A DNA stretch of 64,000 bases, from assembly GCA_028224375.1 (NCBI GenBank), contig JAOIVW010000010.1:1-64000 (forward strand). Direction: 5' to 3'. The notes beneath the pieces are model-generated. The model was given only the letters and a program-made list of their open reading frames with translations, did not search any database and had not been told where the DNA came from. Positions 33,266 through 43,311 of this stretch are shown piece by piece (position 1 is the first letter of the stretch; every line of letters starts with the position of its first letter). The stretch comes from Hellea sp. (GTDB taxonomy: Bacteria > Pseudomonadota > Alphaproteobacteria > Caulobacterales > Maricaulaceae). A program made the translations under genes and the position numbers.

Positions 33266-36088
33266 TTAATGCGCATCATTCCAGTTCTTCGCCGCATGAG
33301 CCTCCACCACCAACGGCACGCTGATATTAACAGCGGGCATTGCGGCATTTTCCATTGTCTTTTTCGCCGCTTTAATTAGTTCATCCGCATTACTCTCCGG
33401 CACTTCAAAGACCAATTCATCGTGGACTTGCAAGAGCATTCTTGCGCCCTCCACATCTTTAATCGCGGCGGGCATTCTTATCATGGCGCGGCGCATGATA
33501 TCGGCGGCGGCACCTTGAATGGGGGCGTTGATGGCTTGGCGTTCGGCAAAGCCGCGCACCGCTTGGTTGCGGTCTTTAATGCCTTTGATGTGGCACTTGC
33601 GCCCGAAAAGCGTTTTGACATAGCCATATTCATGGGCCTCGGATTTGGCCGCGTCCATATAGGCTTTGATACCGGGGAATTTCTCGAAATAGCTTTTGAT
33701 ATAGTCGCCCGCTTCTGTGCGGGAGATGCCGAGATTATTGGCCAAGCCAAAAGCGGAGATGCCGTAAATAATCCCGAAATTAATCGCCTTGGCGCGGCGG
33801 CGCGTGGCGGCGTCCATATCTTTGACCGCAACGCCGAACATCTCGCTCGCCGTGAGCGCGTGAATATCCACGCCATCCGCAAAGGCTTGTTTCATGGTCG
33901 GCAATTCCGCGACATGGGCGAGCAGGCGCAGTTCAATTTGCGAATAATCCGCCGCGACCAAAACATGGCCCGTTTCCGCAATAAAGGCATCGCGGATTTT
34001 GCGGCCTTCCTCGGTGCGTATGGGAATATTTTGCAGGTTCGGATCAGAGGAGGATAGCCGCCCCGTTGTCGTCGCGGCCAGAGAAAAGCTCGTATGCACG
34101 CGGCCTGTGCGCTCATTAATTTGCTGAACCAGCGCGTCGCTATAGGTGGATTTTAATTTGGAATAACCGCGCCAATCCAGAATGGTTTGCGGCAGCTTTT
34201 CGCCCTTCGCCGCCAAGTCTTCCAGCACGCCCGCACCAGTCTGCCACGCGCCTGTTTTGGTTTTTTTGCCGCCCTCTAATCCCATTTGATCAAAGAGGAT
34301 TTCGCCGAGCTGTTTCGGGGAACCCAGGTTAAATTGCGTGTCGGCAAGTTCATAAGCTTCCGCTTCCAGCCCCGCCATTTTCTGCGCGAACATGCCCGAC
34401 AATCGCGCCAGTTCTGCGCGGTCGACTTTGATACCCTGGTTTTCCATTTTCGCGATGACGGAGGGTAGCGGACGCTCCAGCGTTTCATAAACCGTCGTGA
34501 CCTGCTCGGCGACCAGTTTTGGCTTAAGAAACTTCCAAAGCCGCAGAGTTACATCCGCATCTTCGGCGGCATAGGGCGTGGCGTCTTCAAGGGGAATTTG
34601 ATCAAAGGTCTTTTGTTTCTTCCCCGTGCCCGCCAGTTCTTTAAACGAGATAGGCTTATGCCCGAAATGCGTCTCCGAGAGAAAATCCATACCGTGCCCA
34701 TGAAGCCCGCCCGCCAGCGCATAGGATATCAACATCGTATCATCATAAGGTGCGGCCTGAATGCCGTAGCGCTGAAACACCCCCAAATCATATTTGAAAT
34801 TCTGCCCGATTTTCAAAACGCTCTCATCTTCCAGCAGCGGTTTTAAAATCGCCAGAGCTTCATCCATATCAATTTGCTCTGGCCTATCATCGCCAAACAT
34901 ATCCCCGCCGCCGACATGGCCGAGCGGGATGTAGCAAGCTTCATTATCGGCCACCGCCAAACAGACGCCGACCATATTCGCCGCCGCGCTGTCCAGACTA
35001 TCGGTTTCCAAATCCACCGATATCGTGCCGACCTCAAAGCTGCGTTTGACCCAATGGTTTAGGCGCTCAACGGATTGGACACATTCATATTTGGATTTGT
35101 CGAAGGTGACATTATCGGGCACAGATTTTTCGACAGGCGGTTCAAAATCAGGGGTGCTGTCATCGCGGCGCAGGCCATCAGTTTCGCCCTCACCCAGCGC
35201 CACACGCACGCGATTGGTCAGGGTGCGAAATTCCATCTCCTCGAGGAAATCAAACAGCTCGTCTATATCCGGGTCTGTGACGGCGGTCTCTTCCAGCGGC
35301 ACCTCAACCTCGACATCGGTTTTAAGTGTCACGAGCTCAAGCGAGAGCCGCGCATTGTCGATATTGGCCATCATCTTTTCGCGGCGGCCCTTTTGCGGGA
35401 TTTCATCACAGCGCTGCAGCAGCGTTTCCAAATCACCATATTGCTCAAGCAACAGCACCGCCGTCTTCACGCCTATGCCCGGCACGCCCGGAATATTGTC
35501 CACGCTATCGCCCGCCAAAGCTTGAATTTCTGTCACGCGATCCGGGCCCATTCCGAATTTCTCAATGACCTGCGGGATGCCGATCTGCTTATTCTTCATC
35601 GTATCGAGCATGGAGACTTTGTCGGAAACGAGCTGCATTAAATCTTTATCCGAGCTGATAATGGTGACCTGCGCGCCCTTTGCTTCGGCTTGCTTGGCAT
35701 AGGTCGCAATCAAGTCGTCAGCTTCAAAACCTTCCATCTCCAGCGCCGGCGCGCCAAAGGCCCGCGTCGCGCGGCGAGTGAGCGGAAATTGCGGGATGAG
35801 GTCTTCAGGGGTCTCGCTGCGATTAGCTTTGTAAAGGTCGTAAATATCATTGCGAAATGTATAGCTGCCCTTGTCAAAAATAACGGCAAAATGGGTCGGA
35901 CGGTCGGCATCATTTTGACCTTGCAGCATTTTAAACAACATGTTTGAAAACCCAGCCACAGCGCCAATCGGCGCCCCGTCTGATTTGCGGGTCAGCGGCG
36001 GCAGCGCGTGATAGGCGCGAAAAATATAACCCGAACCGTCCACGAGAACGACGTGGGAATTTTTATCGACAGGCGCCGTAACAGACAT
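33266..36088 (-). CDS. polA: DNA polymerase I
   Basis: This full-length 940-residue enzyme fills gaps and removes RNA primers. The N-terminal 5' nuclease begins VVLVDGSGYIFRAYHALPP and contains FEADDLIA and the helix-hairpin-helix AGDSVDNIPGVPGIG. The 3'-5' exonuclease residues are intact (SVDLETDSLD, FKYDLGVF, YAAEDADVT), so proofreading should work. The polymerase domain has the motif A VAADYSQIELR, the finger helix RRRAKAINFGIIYG and motif C LLQVHDELVFEVPE. It is divergent from the TonB-like gene across 143 bp. Confidence 0.97.
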   Translation of the reverse strand: MSVTAPVDKNSHVVLVDGSGYIFRAYHALPPLTRKSDGAPIGAVAGFSNMLFKMLQGQNDADRPTHFAVIFDKGSYTFRNDIYDLYKANRSETPEDLIPQFPLTRRATRAFGAPALEMEGFEADDLIATYAKQAEAKGAQVTIISSDKDLMQLVSDKVSMLDTMKNKQIGIPQVIEKFGMGPDRVTEIQALAGDSVDNIPGVPGIGVKTAVLLLEQYGDLETLLQRCDEIPQKGRREKMMANIDNARLSLELVTLKTDVEVEVPLEETAVTDPDIDELFDFLEEMEFRTLTNRVRVALGEGETDGLRRDDSTPDFEPPVEKSVPDNVTFDKSKYECVQSVERLNHWVKRSFEVGTISVDLETDSLDSAAANMVGVCLAVADNEACYIPLGHVGGGDMFGDDRPEQIDMDEALAILKPLLEDESVLKIGQNFKYDLGVFQRYGIQAAPYDDTMLISYALAGGLHGHGMDFLSETHFGHKPISFKELAGTGKKQKTFDQIPLEDATPYAAEDADVTLRLWKFLKPKLVAEQVTTVYETLERPLPSVIAKMENQGIKVDRAELARLSGMFAQKMAGLEAEAYELADTQFNLGSPKQLGEILFDQMGLEGGKKTKTGAWQTGAGVLEDLAAKGEKLPQTILDWRGYSKLKSTYSDALVQQINERTGRVHTSFSLAATTTGRLSSSDPNLQNIPIRTEEGRKIRDAFIAETGHVLVAADYSQIELRLLAHVAELPTMKQAFADGVDIHALTASEMFGVAVKDMDAATRRRAKAINFGIIYGISAFGLANNLGISRTEAGDYIKSYFEKFPGIKAYMDAAKSEAHEYGYVKTLFGRKCHIKGIKDRNQAVRGFAERQAINAPIQGAAADIMRRAMIRMPAAIKDVEGARMLLQVHDELVFEVPESNADELIKAAKKTMENAAMPAVNISVPLVVEAHAAKNWNDAH

Positions 36089-36231
36089 GCAGAATCCTTA
36101 AAATGAGGCGATTTGAAGTCTTTTGACCCTCTGGCCTGACTTATTCAATAGGCGGCCCTAATTTTGCCGTATATATTTCCCTGTAAAGTCTTTAAAAGCA
36201 AAGCGAATAGCGCCGGGAGGGCAAAACACAG

Positions 36232-37161
36232 GTGTATCAGTCCATCGACGATCCCCAAGACGATTTAGATGCGCTGGAGCGTAGCGATAAGCATGTCTAT
36301 ATTTGGGGTTTGGCCATATTATGCGCGGTGCTAATAGCAGCCATTATTTATCTGAGTACACTCGACACCGAAGCAGAGCCAGAAGGCGTTGATATGGTGC
36401 GCGCTGAACAAGTGACCTACCGCAAAGCCATCTCTGAACAAAGGGCAGCGATGCGGCGCGCGCGATTGCAGGATTTTCTGACAACCCATCCCGAAAGTGA
36501 TTATCAGCCCGTGGTTCAGGCCCAACTTGATGTGATTAATCTTGAGGAAGCCGCGCAATGGAGAGATGTGAATACCGCCGTCTTTGACGCAGAAACATCA
36601 CGCGAGGACAAGCTTGCGGCGCTTGATAATTTCGAGGCAAAATGGGGCGGCGCTCTCTTGGGCGGGCGGGATGATGAAATCCGCGAGCTGCGCGAAGATA
36701 TTTCGCAAATCAAAGACGTAAAAAAAATTCCTAGCCGTAAGCTGCCGGATCAAAAAAGCCCTATCCCGCAATCTGTGCCAGATACAATGCTCGCTGGCGG
36801 ACCTCGCCCTGTGGCCCCGCCTGTCATTATTCGCCCTGCTCCGCCGCCACCACTCGAGCCCGTTGTTCAGCTGAACATTACGCAGCCCACTATTCGCCGT
36901 AATGTGACACCCCGCTATCCCCGCAAAGCCATGCGGCGCGAGATTGAAGCCCTTGTCGAATTGAAACTCAATATTGATGAACGCGGACGTGTTGCTATGA
37001 CGGAGTTGGTCGATGTCAGAGCTGAGCGTTATCAAAAAGACTTTGTGAAAGCCGCAGAACGCGCCGCCATGCGCACGCGGTTTAATCCAAAACTTATCAA
37101 TGGCAGACCCACAGCCGCAACAGGCATCATCAAGCGATACCGGTTTAAGCTCGGGGAATAA
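36232..37161 (+). CDS. TonB-like energy transducer
   Basis: This 309-residue protein starts at a GTG preceded by GGGAGG. It has one membrane helix (about 22-42), an Asp/Glu-rich periplasmic segment with probable coiled coil (to about 170), a Pro-rich stretch (about 185-210, PVIIRPAPPPPLEP) and a TonB C-terminal domain (about 220-309). The domain reads VTPRYPRKAMRREIEALVELKLNIDERG and ends TGIIKRYRFKLGE. It probably couples the proton motive force to TonB-dependent receptors. ExbB/ExbD are not adjacent. A helical insert between the helix and the Pro-rich part is longer than in classical TonB. Confidence 0.85.
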   Translation: MYQSIDDPQDDLDALERSDKHVYIWGLAILCAVLIAAIIYLSTLDTEAEPEGVDMVRAEQVTYRKAISEQRAAMRRARLQDFLTTHPESDYQPVVQAQLDVINLEEAAQWRDVNTAVFDAETSREDKLAALDNFEAKWGGALLGGRDDEIRELREDISQIKDVKKIPSRKLPDQKSPIPQSVPDTMLAGGPRPVAPPVIIRPAPPPPLEPVVQLNITQPTIRRNVTPRYPRKAMRREIEALVELKLNIDERGRVAMTELVDVRAERYQKDFVKAAERAAMRTRFNPKLINGRPTAATGIIKRYRFKLGE

Positions 37162-37164
37162 TCT

Positions 37165-37371
37165 CTAGTGATGAGCGCCAGGTTTAGCGTTGGGGTCAAG
37201 CTTGAACAGACGGTCGCAATATTTACAGCTCACTTCGGTCTCTTGGCCCATATCCAAATAAACCTTAGGATGCCCCAAAGCTCCGCCGCCGCCATCACAA
37301 GCCACACGGGTCGTGGCCGAAATTATTATATCATCAACAGAATTATCAGGGTTTGACATAGAGGTGTCCAA
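37165..37371 (-). CDS. zf-CHCC small zinc-finger domain protein
   Basis: This 68-residue protein contains C25-x-GGGGALGHPKVYL followed by CKYCDRLF, which gives the Cys-His-Cys-Cys zinc site of the zf-CHCC family (related to the NDUFS6 C-terminus of complex I). It is short and without a signal, so cytosolic or complex-associated. It converges on the TonB-like gene with 3 bases between stops. Its link to complex I is family knowledge, not shown here. Confidence 0.85.
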   Translation of the reverse strand: MDTSMSNPDNSVDDIIISATTRVACDGGGGALGHPKVYLDMGQETEVSCKYCDRLFKLDPNAKPGAHH

Positions 37372-37475
37372 AGCTCGTTTCGATAGGCTTAAGTAAGCAA
37401 TCGGCGCGGCGCGGTCAATTGGTAAGACTGTTGTGCAAGCTTGCTATTGGGCGAGCGCTCGTTTTACAAAACGAT

Positions 37476-38096
37476 GTGAAACTCTCCCATTGCATAACCC
37501 TCATCATGGCTGTTTTTATGGCAGGCTGCATGACAATCGATATGGGGACGGTCCGGTCATTGAGAAAACTCGATCCCGCGCAGATTGATCCGAAAGCGGG
37601 ACGGATTGCCGTTTTTTGGCCAGAAGCTTTTTCTCACGCCAACACACCTTCAGTCGATTTTAAGGTGGAAAAAAATGACGAGGTTCAAATTGAAGGCAAT
37701 GCTAAATTAATCACGGATCCAAAGAGCGCAAGTTTCGTCCCCAATAGCCGAACAGATGCGGGGGATTTAATTGTCTATGCGCTCGAGCCGAGCCAATATG
37801 ACATGGCCTATAAAGCGCAAGGCATATTACGGGATGCCAAAGAAACGGCTAAGCTTTTTGGTGGCCCTGATTGGAACGTGGATTGGCATCGGCATTTTAG
37901 CTTCACAGTCGAGCGCGAGGCTTATCGTGAGTATTGCGACGGGACACGCAAACTGGATATTTCCGTCTGGGTGAAGGTCAATAGCCAAATGCCGTTTCAG
38001 CGCCTTGTCGATGAAAAGGGCATTGATAATTTCGTCTCAGGTCAGCTCAAAGAGGAGTGCGATAATCCTGAGACGTTTTTAATTACCCGAGAGTAA
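37476..38096 (+). CDS. Hypothetical lipoprotein
   Basis: I chose GTG 37476 because it gives a clean lipoprotein signal ending FMAGC; a longer TTG start at 37419 adds a poor N-terminus. The mature protein of about 190 residues has no domain I recognise. Central cysteines and a helical segment are seen (REYCDGTRKL and KEECDNPE). The ribosome site is weak. It is not obviously in an operon with the following metalloprotease, which has its own 204-bp upstream region. Confidence 0.6.
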   Translation: MKLSHCITLIMAVFMAGCMTIDMGTVRSLRKLDPAQIDPKAGRIAVFWPEAFSHANTPSVDFKVEKNDEVQIEGNAKLITDPKSASFVPNSRTDAGDLIVYALEPSQYDMAYKAQGILRDAKETAKLFGGPDWNVDWHRHFSFTVEREAYREYCDGTRKLDISVWVKVNSQMPFQRLVDEKGIDNFVSGQLKEECDNPETFLITRE

Positions 38097-38104
38097 CGCA
38101 TTTG

Positions 38105-38275
38105 TTATCTTAAACGGACTTGTTTTAGGCCCGCAGCGAGCGTGTAAGACATTGGGCCTAGCGGCTTAAAGCACGTCAAGTAGACTACTCGCCTCTCTAG
38201 GGAATTAGATTTACGGCTACGTCTTTGTAATAGACCACAGATAGATAAAATAATTAAAAAAACGATTTGAGACAT
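38105..38275 (-). CDS. Possible small membrane protein (weak)
   Basis: A minus-strand frame starting at ATG 38275 gives 56 residues, with one hydrophobic segment (VFLIILSICGLL) and then a basic tail. It lies in the 204-bp gap before the metalloprotease gene. There is no clear ribosome site, and it may be chance. The rest of the gap shows nothing else. Confidence 0.2.
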   Translation of the reverse strand: MSQIVFLIILSICGLLQRRSRKSNSLERRVVYLTCFKPLGPMSYTLAAGLKQVRLR

Positions 38276-38300
38276 CACCGCGCATTTTAAAGGACGGACC

Positions 38301-40847
38301 ATGAAACATTTAAAGCTAATCTCGCTACTCTTAGGCACTGCCGCGCTCTCAGCTTTTGTTGTGACCACACCGATCATAAGCTTTGCCGATGAGCCGCCTA
38401 AATCTGCGCAAGACAATCATCCCGAGGAAGATGATGACAAAGATGAAAGCAAAGATAAAAAAGAAGACGAGAAAAAGGACGGTGATGAGGACAAAGATAA
38501 AGATGAGGACGAGGAAAAATCCAAAATCAAACCTTTTGAGGACATCGTTACGGAAGACGCTGTCACGCGCGAGGGGGTTTTCACAACACATCTGGTTGAC
38601 GGAAAAGTTTATTTCGAAATTCCCGAAGATCAATTCGGACGTGAATTTGTCTGGCAAGTAAAAGTCTCCGGGATACAAACCGGAAAAGGCACAATCAGTG
38701 CCGATAGCGCCCGCCAATATGTTTATTTTGAACGGGTTGGAGATGAAGTCCTGCTGAGAGCCCGCGACTATTCTATCGTGTCAAAAGAGGGCGAGCCGGA
38801 GACCTTTGTTGTTAAGAAAACCGATCTGGATGCCATTCTCGCTAAAATGAACATCAAAGCCTTTCGTGATGACGATGAAGATGATGCGCCTCTGATAGAG
38901 CTCACCGACGCCTTTATGGGGAAGGTCAAAGGATTAGAGGGCCTAGAGCGCGGAAAAATGGATGATAAGGCCACTGTGATCCGCGAGGTCAAAGCCTTTG
39001 AGACAAATATCGAGGCGCGCGTTCTTGGGAAATTTGAAGTCAAACCCGCGCCCCTGAGACCCGGACAACCCAAACCCCCTGGTCCGGCGCCGGAACCTGA
39101 AGATATAACAGCCGAAATTCGCCATTCAATTCTGGCTCTGCCGAAAGACTTGATGAAGCCCCGCCATTATAATCACCGCGTCGGTTTCTTTGACGCGCGC
39201 TATCAGGATTATACGGGCAAGAAAAACAAGGTCGAAGAAACGCGCTATATTAAGCGTTGGCGTCTTGAGAAGAAAAATCCAAAAGCCGCCCTCAGTGAAC
39301 CCGTCGAGCCCATTGTCTGGTATATAGATCGCGGCACGCCTACACGTTATATCGAGGCGACGCGCGAGGGTATCGAGTTTTGGGAAGAAGCCTTTGAGCA
39401 AGCCGGCTTTAAAAATGCCATAATCGCGAAAATGGCGCCCACAGTTGAAGAAGATCCGGATTGGGATCCCGAAGATGCGCGCTACGCGGTTATTCGCTGG
39501 GTACCATCAGACATTCCAAATGCGCAGGGGCCACATGTCGCGGATCCGCGCACAGGCGAAATCATTGAAGCTGACGTGCGCATGTATCACAACGTCATTA
39601 AGCTGGTTGAGGAATGGTATTTCGCGCAAGCGGGAGCCACGGATCCGCGCGCGAGCAAATTACCGCTGCCAGATGATGTCATGTCGGACTTGGTGCGCTT
39701 TGTTGTGGCCCATGAAGTCGGGCACTCCATTGGCCTGCACCATAATTTCATAGGCTCAAACGCCTATACGGTAGAGCAATTACGCGACCCGGAATTTGTC
39801 GCGAAAAACGGCGTGGCCTCCTCCATCATGGACTATGCGCGCTTTAATTATGTCATGCAGCCCGAAGACGGCGTCTCGCCGATTGATACTGTGCCTGGCC
39901 CCTATGATAAATTTGCCATTGAATGGGGTTATACAGAATTCCCCGGCGACAAGAGCGCAGAGGAAGAAGTCGAGTACCTTAATGAGATTGCAGATCGCCA
40001 GCTTGAGAACCCAGCTTTCCGGTGGGACAGCTATTCCGATGCCGCTAGATGGGACCCGCGTATTCAAACGGAAGACCTGACCAATGATGCGATGGAAGCT
40101 ACGCGCCTGGGCATGCTGAACCTGTCCCGTATCATGGATAACTTAGTTGATGCGGCGACTTATGAGCCGGGGCAAAGCTATGATGAACTCGGCGTTGCTT
40201 ATCGAGCCTTGGCCAATCAATATAGCCGCGAGATTGGACATGTGACCAAATATGTAGGAGGAGCCATTTATCGCCGCGAGCTGGCGCAAGGGCAAAACCA
40301 AACAGATGTTTATGAGAGCTACCCACTTACCAAACAGCAGGAAGCGCTTGATTTCGTCAAAGAGAATGCGCTCAAACTCCCTGAGTTCTGGCGCAATGAA
40401 GAGGTTCTACAGCGCATTGGCTACGAGACTTATTTGGACACCGTGACCCGCTTTGGGGACCGCACTTTAAATGGGCTTATGGCGCCTGACCGCATTGCGC
40501 ATATCATCGAAGCGCAGGCAGGCGGACTTGAAATGTATGACCCCGTGGAGCTGTTTTCAGAAGTCCGCACCGCATTGTTCGAGGAAGCCGGCCAAAGAGG
40601 GACGGATGTCACGGCTTACCGCCGGCACCTGCAATCAAGCTTTGTCAATATGATGATTAAGAGTTTAGAGCCTGCAAAAAAGGACGCAGACAAAACGGCT
40701 GTGACGGAAGATTATCAAGCCCTCGCCCGCGCCTCATTGGTAGCTCTGCAAAGAGACCTAAGATCGCCGTCGCGGACAAATAACCTGAAAGGCCTCCACT
40801 TCGCCAACCTCGCCGCAAAAATAGATAAGGCGCTGGATACGGATTAG
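38301..40847 (+). CDS. Large exported zinc metalloprotease (DUF5117/DUF4953 type)
   Basis: This 848-residue secreted or periplasmic protein starts with a signal peptide cleaved near ISFADE. Residues ~37-75 are an extreme Asp/Glu/Lys low-complexity stretch. A DUF5117-like region follows, and then the catalytic motif HEVGHSIGLHHNF with H471, E472, H475 and H481, as in HExxHxxGxxH metalloproteases. The C-terminal half (DUF4953-like) includes SIMDYARFNY, the Met-turn equivalent. Substrate unknown. The ribosome site is AAGGACGG before the ATG. It is likely to be important for envelope protein turnover or extracellular degradation, but that is inferred. Confidence 0.85.
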   Translation: MKHLKLISLLLGTAALSAFVVTTPIISFADEPPKSAQDNHPEEDDDKDESKDKKEDEKKDGDEDKDKDEDEEKSKIKPFEDIVTEDAVTREGVFTTHLVDGKVYFEIPEDQFGREFVWQVKVSGIQTGKGTISADSARQYVYFERVGDEVLLRARDYSIVSKEGEPETFVVKKTDLDAILAKMNIKAFRDDDEDDAPLIELTDAFMGKVKGLEGLERGKMDDKATVIREVKAFETNIEARVLGKFEVKPAPLRPGQPKPPGPAPEPEDITAEIRHSILALPKDLMKPRHYNHRVGFFDARYQDYTGKKNKVEETRYIKRWRLEKKNPKAALSEPVEPIVWYIDRGTPTRYIEATREGIEFWEEAFEQAGFKNAIIAKMAPTVEEDPDWDPEDARYAVIRWVPSDIPNAQGPHVADPRTGEIIEADVRMYHNVIKLVEEWYFAQAGATDPRASKLPLPDDVMSDLVRFVVAHEVGHSIGLHHNFIGSNAYTVEQLRDPEFVAKNGVASSIMDYARFNYVMQPEDGVSPIDTVPGPYDKFAIEWGYTEFPGDKSAEEEVEYLNEIADRQLENPAFRWDSYSDAARWDPRIQTEDLTNDAMEATRLGMLNLSRIMDNLVDAATYEPGQSYDELGVAYRALANQYSREIGHVTKYVGGAIYRRELAQGQNQTDVYESYPLTKQQEALDFVKENALKLPEFWRNEEVLQRIGYETYLDTVTRFGDRTLNGLMAPDRIAHIIEAQAGGLEMYDPVELFSEVRTALFEEAGQRGTDVTAYRRHLQSSFVNMMIKSLEPAKKDADKTAVTEDYQALARASLVALQRDLRSPSRTNNLKGLHFANLAAKIDKALDTD

Positions 40848-40906
40848 GCGGCATTAGTCCCGCCCCATAAACGCGCCTTAATTTTACATCTTCGCCAAGA
40901 AGACTC

Positions 40907-41737
40907 TCAAGGCGTGGCGGGCTCTGCGCCGGGTGATGTCATCTTGTCTAGCGCGTCAAAGACGATTTCTCTTCCGCCCATTTGCCAAAGGTCGTCGTGG
41001 TGACCACCCTCTATGACAAATGCCGATTTTGGGCCGGTATATTCGTCGTACAGACGCCGGCCTTCTTTAATAGGAATGACGTGATCGTCAGTGCCGTGTA
41101 TCCAAACCAAGGGCATCTTTTTCCCGCGCAAAGCCAGATCCGAGCGCCATTTGTCTTTCATCAATAATTTCACTGGGAATATCGGCATACGTTCTTTTCC
41201 GAGCGCGTAGGTACTCTCAAAAGGCGCGCCAAGAATAAGCAAGGCAGGTTCGCGCTGGACTGATACTTGTGAGGCCACGCCGCTGCCCAGTGAGGTGCCC
41301 AAAAAGGCAATATCGCGCGGATCGACGCCTTGGCTGACGACCCAGTCATATTGCGGAATAGCGTCAGCGACGATGGCCTTTTCGGTCGCTTTGCCAGGTT
41401 GGCCGGGATAGCCTGCATAGCCGACCGACATCAGGCCATTTCCCTGAGCAATGATTTCCTGAAAAATCTTGTGATCTGAATAGATGGCGGAGGCATTGCC
41501 GTGAAACATAATAACCGTGCGTTTCCCCGGCTGCGGCGGGGCCCACCACGCCATGCTGCCATTTCCTATATCAACTTCATCCATACCGAGCTGCATAGCG
41601 TCGGGCGCTATATATTCTTTAGGCGGATTATAAATAAAATCGCGCTGCAAAAAATAAACGGCCGCAAGAAGCACGATATATAAGATTGCCAGACCGCCAA
41701 TAATCCACTTTAGGGCTGTTTTAAATTTGCTCATCAT
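40907..41737 (-). CDS. Membrane-anchored alpha/beta hydrolase (ABHD17/Bem46-like)
   Basis: This 276-residue protein has an N-terminal membrane helix (about 10-30), followed by the alpha/beta hydrolase fold. MFHGNA near 77-82 provides the oxyanion HG. S149 in GTSLGSG is the nucleophile. HGTDDHVIP contains the aspartate and GGHHDD the catalytic histidine. The catalytic domain faces the periplasm or cytosol depending on topology. The gene is on the minus strand, immediately upstream of a remnant of a serine hydrolase 3' end. The substrate cannot be told. Confidence 0.85.
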   Translation of the reverse strand: MMSKFKTALKWIIGGLAILYIVLLAAVYFLQRDFIYNPPKEYIAPDAMQLGMDEVDIGNGSMAWWAPPQPGKRTVIMFHGNASAIYSDHKIFQEIIAQGNGLMSVGYAGYPGQPGKATEKAIVADAIPQYDWVVSQGVDPRDIAFLGTSLGSGVASQVSVQREPALLILGAPFESTYALGKERMPIFPVKLLMKDKWRSDLALRGKKMPLVWIHGTDDHVIPIKEGRRLYDEYTGPKSAFVIEGGHHDDLWQMGGREIVFDALDKMTSPGAEPATP

Positions 41738-41752
41738 ACCCGCAGTGATATA

Positions 41753-41860
41753 TCATTCTTGCAACGCCGCAAGAACCTCCGCCGCGAAAGCAGGACCGTC
41801 GAAATAATTTCCGCGCCAATCGTAGCCTCGGCGCGTCAATATCGCGGGAGTGAAGCACAT
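41753..41860 (-). pseudogene. Remnant of the 3' end of a serine hydrolase paralogue
   Basis: Read on the minus strand from 41860, this gives a 35-residue frame ending TGA at 41753, whose residues 10-33 match exactly 24 residues of the C-terminus of the serine hydrolase at 43312-44748 (RRGYDWRGNYFDGPAFAAEV, then LAAL). About 83% of 82 aligned bases match, and most differences are synonymous. Homology ends abruptly upstream. The rest of the 283-bp gap (41861-42020) holds only the upstream region of the TPR gene. Confidence 0.8.
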
Positions 41861-42020
41861 GTCGTCCTAGATAAGATGCTGAGGTTACGACATATTTAAG
41901 GCTGAAGCTAAGCGACTTCCGACTAATTTAATAAGCGGACAACACTCATCGGGCACAGTAAAAGATTGCACGACTTACAATACGCGGATAGTAAATAACG
42001 ACTTAGAAGCAGATATTCAT

Positions 42021-43250
42021 ATGAAGCAATTTGTTTTATTTCTGTTGGCAATACTCTTGTCGAGCCATTCGTTCGCCAATGAAGTGACGAGCAAACCTAA
42101 CGAACAGCTTCAAGGCATAATTGACCTTTTTCAGGGAGATTCTCATGAAGATGCACTTAACCAGCTGAAGCTTAAAGAAGAAGATTTAGCAGCGTTTGTC
42201 AGTGAATCGAAAGACGCTGAAATATATATGCTTCTGGGGTGCGTATATTTTTACGCTGAAATGGATACGAAGGCGATTGAAACATTCAAATCTGCTTTGC
42301 AGTTAGCCCCCTCTTTGTCAGACGCTTATTTTTATATTGGCCTCATCAACCAATATGCCGATAATCTTGATGGTGCGGAAGAGTCTTTTCGAGATGCGAT
42401 AGCTCTGAACAGTAATGATGAAAAATATTTTGTATCGCTTGGGCGAACTCACGAAATGCAAGACAATCTGGCGTCCGCATCAATAGCTTACAAGAAGGCG
42501 CTGGCGCTCAATTCGGGGAATTTTGATGCTAATTTCAATTTGGCGACAATCTATGCCATCGCAGGTGATGCAAGCAGCGCGAAAAAATACTACTTAGCGG
42601 CTATTGAGCAAAAACCAAATGATGTGGATAGTCATTACAATTTGGGACAGCTCTATCAAAATAAAAGCCAACATGAGTTAGCCATTAATCAGTTCAAGAA
42701 GGTCGTTGAATTAAATCCCAATGAATGGCGCGCTTTAGCCAAGCTTGTGCAAGAAAACGAAGCGATCAAGGATTACCCAGCGCGAGATTTTGCAATCGAA
42801 AAGATCTATGACGTCTGGCGTGAGAATGCAGACGAAGAATTGAAGGAACAAAGGTTTTACATCCGAGAGCAAAGCGAACTTGAAAATGGAAAACTATTCG
42901 TCTTGGAATATTTTGAGCTTGAGGGTGAGCGGGCAAGAAAGTTTGTCTTTAAATTACAAGATGAGAAGACAGAAGATTTTAAGTTTGAAGTGTCTCTCGG
43001 CTCGTATGACGGTACGACAGCCATCTCGAGGGAACTTGGCGAAATAGGCCCCGATGAGAGGATTTATCATCTTGACGGATATGCCCCGAACGGCAGTCAC
43101 TTCACATATGCATTTTTCAACACCATACCACCATATGAGGCGGTTAAAGAAATCGCATTGAAGAAACTGGCGGGTGAAAACAAATCTATCTCTAGTACGA
43201 TTATTTCAGGTGAATCTGAAGCGACTATTTATATTGACTCCGAGAAGTAA
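42021..43250 (+). CDS. Exported TPR-repeat protein
   Basis: The 409-residue protein has a signal peptide cleaved after SFANE. From about residue 65 to 260 there are five or six TPR units (VYFYAEMDTKAIETF, IGLINQYADNLDGAEESF, SLGRTHEMQDNLASASIAYKK, LATIYAIAGDASSAKKYY, LGQLYQNKSQHELAINQF). The C-terminal third lacks repeats and looks like a beta-rich domain. Base composition is noticeably more AT-rich than the flanking genes, and it is bracketed by copies of the serine-hydrolase 3' end, so transfer is likely. No enzymatic motif. Confidence 0.75.
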   Translation: MKQFVLFLLAILLSSHSFANEVTSKPNEQLQGIIDLFQGDSHEDALNQLKLKEEDLAAFVSESKDAEIYMLLGCVYFYAEMDTKAIETFKSALQLAPSLSDAYFYIGLINQYADNLDGAEESFRDAIALNSNDEKYFVSLGRTHEMQDNLASASIAYKKALALNSGNFDANFNLATIYAIAGDASSAKKYYLAAIEQKPNDVDSHYNLGQLYQNKSQHELAINQFKKVVELNPNEWRALAKLVQENEAIKDYPARDFAIEKIYDVWRENADEELKEQRFYIREQSELENGKLFVLEYFELEGERARKFVFKLQDEKTEDFKFEVSLGSYDGTTAISRELGEIGPDERIYHLDGYAPNGSHFTYAFFNTIPPYEAVKEIALKKLAGENKSISSTIISGESEATIYIDSEK

Positions 43251-43311
43251 TTTCTGGTGCGATATGGCTCAGACTATATACTATAGCTGAGCGTCGAAAA
43301 ACTAAGCAATA

